Assembly (NCBI GenBank): GCA_041494885.1
Contig: JBGQBO010000020.1
Coordinates: 31,826 to 95,825 of the forward strand
From: JAIQFV01 sp041494885
GTDB taxonomy: Bacteria; Acidobacteriota; Terriglobia; JAIQFV01
Reading direction: 5' to 3'
DNA length: 64,000 nucleotides
The translations under genes and the position numbers were made by a program. A model generated the notes under the pieces. The model ran no database searches. It worked only from the letters and a program-made list of their open reading frames with translations, and was not told the origin of the DNA. Of this stretch, positions 59,784-64,000 are shown one piece after another (within the stretch, counting starts at the first letter, position 1; each line of letters opens with the position of its first letter).

Positions 59784-62700
59784 ATGTGGATAGTCCGACT
59801 GGCCTTGCGCCGACCCTATACCTTCGTTGTCGTGGCGATCCTGCTCCTGATCCTGGGTCCGTTCGCCATTCTTCGCACCCCCACCGACATCTTTCCGAAC
59901 ATTAACATCCCGGTGGTCAGCGCCTTGTGGAACTACACGGGGATGGATCCCGAGCAGATGTCCCAGCGGATCGTCTATAACTACGAGCGGGCCCTCACCA
60001 CGACGGTCAACGATATCGAACATATCGAATCGCAATCGCTGAACGGCATTGCCGTGGTCAAGATTTTCTTCCAGCCCCACATCCAAATCGCCAACGCGGT
60101 GGCCCAGGTGACCGCCATTTCGCAGACGGTGTTGCGGGGGATGCCTCCCGGAACCAACCCGCCGCTGGTCATCCAGTACAACGCCTCCACCGTCCCTATT
60201 CTTCAGCTGGCGCTGTCGGGTCAGGGGCTTTCGGAGCAGCAGTTATTCGATTATGCCGTCAACTTCATCCGCACCTCGCTGATAACGACACCGGGCCTGG
60301 CGATGCCTTTTCCCTACGGCGGCAAGCAGCGGCAAATCGAGGTGGATTTGAACACGGCGGCGCTGCAATCCAAAGGACTGGCGCCCAGCGATGTGGTGAA
60401 CGCCATCAGCGCGCAAAACCTCATCATCCCGGCGGGAACGGCCAAGATCGGGACTTTTGAATATGCCGTGGACATGAATTCGGCCCCCTCCACGATCCAG
60501 GGATTGAACGATCTGCCCATCAAGGCGGTCCACGGCTCGACGATCTATATTCGCGATGTCGCCAACGTGCGGGACGGCTATCCGCCGCAAACCAACATTG
60601 TGCGCGTCGATGGGCAGCGCTCCGTCCTCATGGTGGCATTCAAAAATGGAAATGCCTCGACGCTGGCCGTGGTTTCGGGCATCAAGGAAAAACTGCCGCG
60701 CATCCAGGCGGGACTCCCTCCTCAACTCCAGGTCCACCCCCTTTCGGATCAATCCATTTTCGTGCAGGCGTCGATCGACGGGGTCGTGCGGGAAGCGCTG
60801 ATTGCGGCCTGCCTGACAGCTCTCATGATTCTGATGTTCCTTGGAAGCTGGCGGAGCACGCTCATCATTGCGGTGTCCATTCCGCTGTCGATTCTCACTT
60901 CGCTCCTGGTGTTGAGCGCCTTGGGAGAGACCATCAACATCATGACCCTGGGCGGCCTCGCCCTCGCCGTCGGAATCCTGGTGGACGACGCCACCGTGGC
61001 CATCGAGAACATCGATCGGAACCTCGATCAACGCAAAGAGCTGGAGCAGGCCATCCTCGACGGCTCGCAGCAGATCGCCGTCCCCGCCTTCGTGTCGACG
61101 CTTTCCATCTGCATCGTCTTTGTCCCGATGTTTTTCCTCACGGGAGTGGCGCGTTACCTGTTCGTTCCGATGGCTGAAGCCGTCGTGTTCGCGATGCTGG
61201 CTTCCTACCTGCTGTCGCGAACGCTGGTGGTGACCATGGCCAAGTACCTCCTGCTCCCGCGCACGGAAGAAGAGGCCCATGCGCTGGCCGCGAAGTCGCG
61301 CAATCCGCTCGTGCGCCTCCAGTTCAAGTTCGAGAGGGGATTTGAGCGGGTCAGGGAGAGCTATCGGCGCTCGCTCGAGGCCAGTCTCCGTCACCGCAAG
61401 CCGTTTATCGTTGTGTTCCTCGCCGCCTGCGCGCTTTCATTTGCGCTGCTCCCCTGGCTGGGTCAGGACTTTTTCCCGCGGGTTGACAGCGGGGAGTTCA
61501 AGTTGCATCTGCGCGCCCCCACCGGAACACGCATCGAAGAGACCGCGGCGCTGTGTGACCGCGTGGAAAAAGACATCCGCCGGCAGATTCCACCTTCGGA
61601 ACTGGTCAGCATCATCGACAATGTCGGCCTTCCTTACAGCAGCATCAACCTGTCCTACAGCAATTCGGCGCCGATCGGGACGGGAGATGCCGATATCCTG
61701 GTGTCACTCGGCAAGGACCACCATCCCACGGCGGATTACGTAAGAAAACTGCGCGTCACCCTGGCCCGCGACTTTCCGGGAATCACGTTCTATGACCTCC
61801 CCGCCGACATCGTCAGCCAGATTTTGAATTTTGGTCTGCCGGCGCCGCTGGATGTTCAAATTGTGGGACGAAACCTGGCGGGAAACCGCGCCGTGGCTGA
61901 ACGGTTGTTGAACCAGTTGAAGTACGTTGCCGGAGTGGTGGACCTGAGGATCCAGCAACCCTTCAATTATCCCAAGCTGCACATTGAAGTGGATCGCACC
62001 AAGGCGCAGGAGATTGGATACACGCAGCGCGATGTCGCCCAGAATCTGCTGATCTCGCTCAGCGGAAGCTTTCAGACTTCACCCACGTTTTGGCTGGATC
62101 CGAGGACGGGCGTGAGCTACAACATTGCGACGCAAACCCCGCAGTACCGGATCCAATCACTTCAGGACTTGCAGAATGTACCCGTGACCAGCCCCAACGC
62201 GTCCATCCCACCTCAAATCCTAGCAGGGCTGGCCTCCTTCAACCGCGGCGCGGAGCTAGGTGAAGTATCGCATTACGATATTGCCCCGGTCATCGATATT
62301 TATGGATCGGTGCAGGAGCGTGACCTGGGCGGCGTCGCCCGCGACGTGACCCCCATCATTGAACAGGCCAAAAAAGACCTGCCGCGCGGGTCCGACATCG
62401 TGGTCCGCGGGCAGATCGACACCATGCGCTCCTCTTACAGCGGGTTGCTGGCGGGGCTGGTATTCTCGATCTTCCTGGTGTACCTGCTGATCGTGGTGAA
62501 CTATCAGTCCTGGCTGGATCCGTTCATCATCCTGATGGCGCTGCCGGCCGCGCTCGCCGGGATTATCTGGTTCCTGTTCGTCACCCGCACCACCGTCAGC
62601 GTGCCGGCGCTGACCGGAGCGATCATGTGCATGGGCGTGGCCACGGCCAACAGCATCCTGGTGATCAGCTTCGCGCGCGAACGGCTGGCCGAGGGAGGTA

Positions 62701-62951
62701 ATGCGGTGGAATCGGCGCTGGCCTCCGGGGTCACCCGCTTCCGTCCGGTTCTCATGACAGCGCTGGCGATGATCATTGGCATGCTGCCGATGTCGCTCGG
62801 CCTCGGAGAAGGGGGCGAACAAAACGCCCCTCTCGGACGCGCCGTCATCGGCGGTCTGCTGTTCGCCACGGCGGCGACGTTGTTTTTCGTGCCGGCATTC
62901 TTCAGCATCCTGCACGGCCGCGCCGGAAAAAAGAAAATAGAGGGTTCGTAG
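59784..62951 (+). CDS. RND-family efflux transporter permease (AcrB/MdtB-like)
   Basis: The protein has 1055 residues with AAAGGAGCTTGAGG before the ATG. It has twelve membrane segments in two halves. The proton-relay aspartates lie in LAVGILVDDATVAIENI. Large periplasmic loops follow segments 1 and 7; the start MWIVRLALRRPYTFVVVAIL and late blocks GAIMCMGVATANSILVISFA and LGRAVIGGLLFATAATLFFVPAFF are typical. It exports drugs or other toxic compounds using the proton gradient, together with a membrane fusion protein and an outer-membrane channel. The fusion protein gene starts 428 bp downstream. Confidence 0.93.
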   Translation: MWIVRLALRRPYTFVVVAILLLILGPFAILRTPTDIFPNINIPVVSALWNYTGMDPEQMSQRIVYNYERALTTTVNDIEHIESQSLNGIAVVKIFFQPHIQIANAVAQVTAISQTVLRGMPPGTNPPLVIQYNASTVPILQLALSGQGLSEQQLFDYAVNFIRTSLITTPGLAMPFPYGGKQRQIEVDLNTAALQSKGLAPSDVVNAISAQNLIIPAGTAKIGTFEYAVDMNSAPSTIQGLNDLPIKAVHGSTIYIRDVANVRDGYPPQTNIVRVDGQRSVLMVAFKNGNASTLAVVSGIKEKLPRIQAGLPPQLQVHPLSDQSIFVQASIDGVVREALIAACLTALMILMFLGSWRSTLIIAVSIPLSILTSLLVLSALGETINIMTLGGLALAVGILVDDATVAIENIDRNLDQRKELEQAILDGSQQIAVPAFVSTLSICIVFVPMFFLTGVARYLFVPMAEAVVFAMLASYLLSRTLVVTMAKYLLLPRTEEEAHALAAKSRNPLVRLQFKFERGFERVRESYRRSLEASLRHRKPFIVVFLAACALSFALLPWLGQDFFPRVDSGEFKLHLRAPTGTRIEETAALCDRVEKDIRRQIPPSELVSIIDNVGLPYSSINLSYSNSAPIGTGDADILVSLGKDHHPTADYVRKLRVTLARDFPGITFYDLPADIVSQILNFGLPAPLDVQIVGRNLAGNRAVAERLLNQLKYVAGVVDLRIQQPFNYPKLHIEVDRTKAQEIGYTQRDVAQNLLISLSGSFQTSPTFWLDPRTGVSYNIATQTPQYRIQSLQDLQNVPVTSPNASIPPQILAGLASFNRGAELGEVSHYDIAPVIDIYGSVQERDLGGVARDVTPIIEQAKKDLPRGSDIVVRGQIDTMRSSYSGLLAGLVFSIFLVYLLIVVNYQSWLDPFIILMALPAALAGIIWFLFVTRTTVSVPALTGAIMCMGVATANSILVISFARERLAEGGNAVESALASGVTRFRPVLMTALAMIIGMLPMSLGLGEGGEQNAPLGRAVIGGLLFATAATLFFVPAFFSILHGRAGKKKIEGS

Positions 62952-62982
62952 GGTGCCGAGCGGGTCTTTACCAAGGATGAGG

Positions 62983-63248
62983 GAATATAGTGACAGCAAA
63001 GAGGGTCGAAGGGGGATACTCCACTTTGCGGCTCTGCCGCACACTATTGCGGAAAGGCTTCGCCTTTCCGAGCGAACTCCTTCCCCCTCCGTGTTCTGCG
63101 CTGGGGCTCGCCGCCTGCGGCGGCGAGCCCCAGCTTTCCACTAAAGAGAGAAGAAGCGGTCCCGCCACGGTAAGCCTCAGGCTTACCGCAATAATGAGCG
63201 GCAAAGCCGCTCACTCTCTCTGGATCCTCAGAAGACGTCACTATATTC
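62983..63248. mobile_element. 266-bp MITE-like palindromic element
   Basis: The 12-bp perfect ends are GAATATAGTGAC (62983-62994) and GTCACTATATTC (63237-63248). Inside are five hairpins: TGCGGC (63027), CGGAAAGGC (63050-63070), a 16-bp stem (63100-63134), CGGTAAGCC (63168-63188) and TGAGCGGC (63195-63213). The left and right halves are imperfect inverted copies around the central stem. It lies between the RND gene and its fusion protein gene. Confidence 0.8.
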
Positions 63249-63379
63249 AATCAATATCAATAGTGACGGGTACGGCGTGGAAATCCATGAGGTGGCGCAG
63301 GTATGGGCTCTTGGCATGCCTGCGATTCCATGCCTCCATCTGGCAAGGACATCATAGACCGAACTGAAACGAGGGATTC

Positions 63380-64000
63380 ATGACTGAGCAGGGCATGGGC
63401 GAAACACAAGATCCGGGCGGACCACCATCGCGTCCCGGCGGTTCCAGACGGCTGGTGCTGATCGCGCTTCTCGTTTTGATCATCGTCGCAGTAATTGTAA
63501 TCGCCGGAATCGTCCCCCGGGAGCGGGCGAAAGCCGCGCTGCGCAATGAAACAAACGAGCTCGCCATTCCAACTGTCGCGGTGATTCAGGCCAAGCGCGG
63601 CTCGTTGCAGCAGGAGCTTGTCCTGCCGGGAAACATGCAACCGTTCATCGAATCCCCGATCTACGCCCGGACGAACGGCTATCTGAAAAAGTGGACTCAC
63701 GACATTGGCGCCCACGTGAAAACCGGCGAATTGCTCGCCGAAATCGAAACCCCGGAAGTGGACGCCCAGCTCGAGCAGGCGCGGTCCGACTTGAACACGG
63801 CCATCGCCAACATGAAGCTGGCGCAAGTAACGGCCGGGCGGTACGAAAGTTTGCGGAACACGGATTCGGTGTCCAAACAGGATGTCGACACGGCTGCCAG
63901 CGACTACACCGCCCGCAAAGCGATGGTGGCGTCGGCCGAGGGGAGCGTGAAGCGCTACGAGCAGCTCCAATCCTTCGAGAAGGTGTACGCACCCTTCGAC
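63380..64000 (+). CDS. RND efflux membrane fusion protein (partial, 3' end outside the window)
   Basis: 207 residues are visible from the ATG at 63380. A Pro/Gly-rich cytosolic start (QDPGGPPSRPGG) is followed by one membrane segment (about 23-44). After it come the first beta strands (IPTVAVIQAKRGSLQQ), the lipoyl half-domain with SPIYARTNGYLKKW and VKTGELLAEIETPEVDAQL, and the alpha-hairpin with VSKQDVDTA. It belongs to the HlyD/AcrA group and works with the preceding permease. The gene runs off the right edge. Confidence 0.9.
   Translation, partial: MTEQGMGETQDPGGPPSRPGGSRRLVLIALLVLIIVAVIVIAGIVPRERAKAALRNETNELAIPTVAVIQAKRGSLQQELVLPGNMQPFIESPIYARTNGYLKKWTHDIGAHVKTGELLAEIETPEVDAQLEQARSDLNTAIANMKLAQVTAGRYESLRNTDSVSKQDVDTAASDYTARKAMVASAEGSVKRYEQLQSFEKVYAPFD

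Noticed and set aside
60243..61394. 383-codon frame opposite the RND transporter
   Set aside because: Shadow frame; the translation is rich in His/Arg/Gly without domain structure.

Overview
This 64 kb window looks like a chromosomal stretch from a soil- or sediment-type bacterium, most probably an Acidobacteriota member. This placement is an inference from gene content: a HAAS-domain membrane hydrolase driven by a PadR regulator, a VWFA-related secreted protein, a catalytic/non-catalytic M16 peptidase pair, secreted FG-GAP proteins with repeated beta-rich C-terminal domains, and intergenic regions packed with short-period repeats and palindromes. No rRNA, tRNA or CRISPR array was seen.

Layout. 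0-5.8 kb: PadR/HAAS-lactamase operon, a secreted alpha/beta hydrolase and a tandem pair of small secreted paralogues. 6.4-8.7 kb: a type IV toxin-antitoxin pair (AbiE) whose toxin carries an extra WYL domain and a zinc-ribbon-like tail. 9-16 kb: Ser/Thr kinase, YceI, a B12 radical-SAM protein, an ORF6N regulator with a self-matching palindrome, and a VWA protein. 16-22.5 kb: housekeeping cluster ileS-lspA-lgt-rluD. 22.9-25.7 kb: split glutamine-dependent NAD synthetase (glutaminase plus NadE) and rsmI. 26.4-31.5 kb: a secreted protein and the M16 pair. 32.3-39 kb: rmuC, CBS protein, GDPD, DUF885, PHP phosphatase, serine acetyltransferase. 39.3-40.8 kb: a complete IS3-family element with a 4-bp target duplication and an A7G frameshift site. 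41.9-53.1 kb: a redox region in which a sensor kinase with periplasmic c-type heme motifs, an archaemetzincin and a sigma-54 activator face a seven-gene operon for a Qrc-type menaquinone reductase (multiheme cytochrome, Mo-family subunit, 4x[4Fe-4S] protein, NrfD protein). That operon begins and ends with Cys-rich proteins containing GcvH-like domains. 54-59.3 kb: a seven-repeat FG-GAP protein, a STAND-type ATPase and an AbrB/PIN toxin-antitoxin pair, separated by copies of a composite 7-bp-period repeat. 59.8-64 kb: an RND efflux pump and the start of its membrane fusion protein, separated by a 266-bp hairpin element.

Three observations stand out. First, the AbiEii-WYL-zinc fusion has a promoter fully covered by a TTACAGG-N11-CCTGTAA operator and appears to start translation at the transcript's first base. 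Second, the Qrc operon is bracketed by GcvH-like Cys4 proteins and carries a different palindrome in each of its three longer internal gaps; a 26-bp inverted repeat sits exactly between its last stop codon and that of the facing regulator operon. Third, non-coding DNA is highly structured: a composite module of three tracts, all with a 7-bp period, in a fixed order, and palindromic MITE-like elements.
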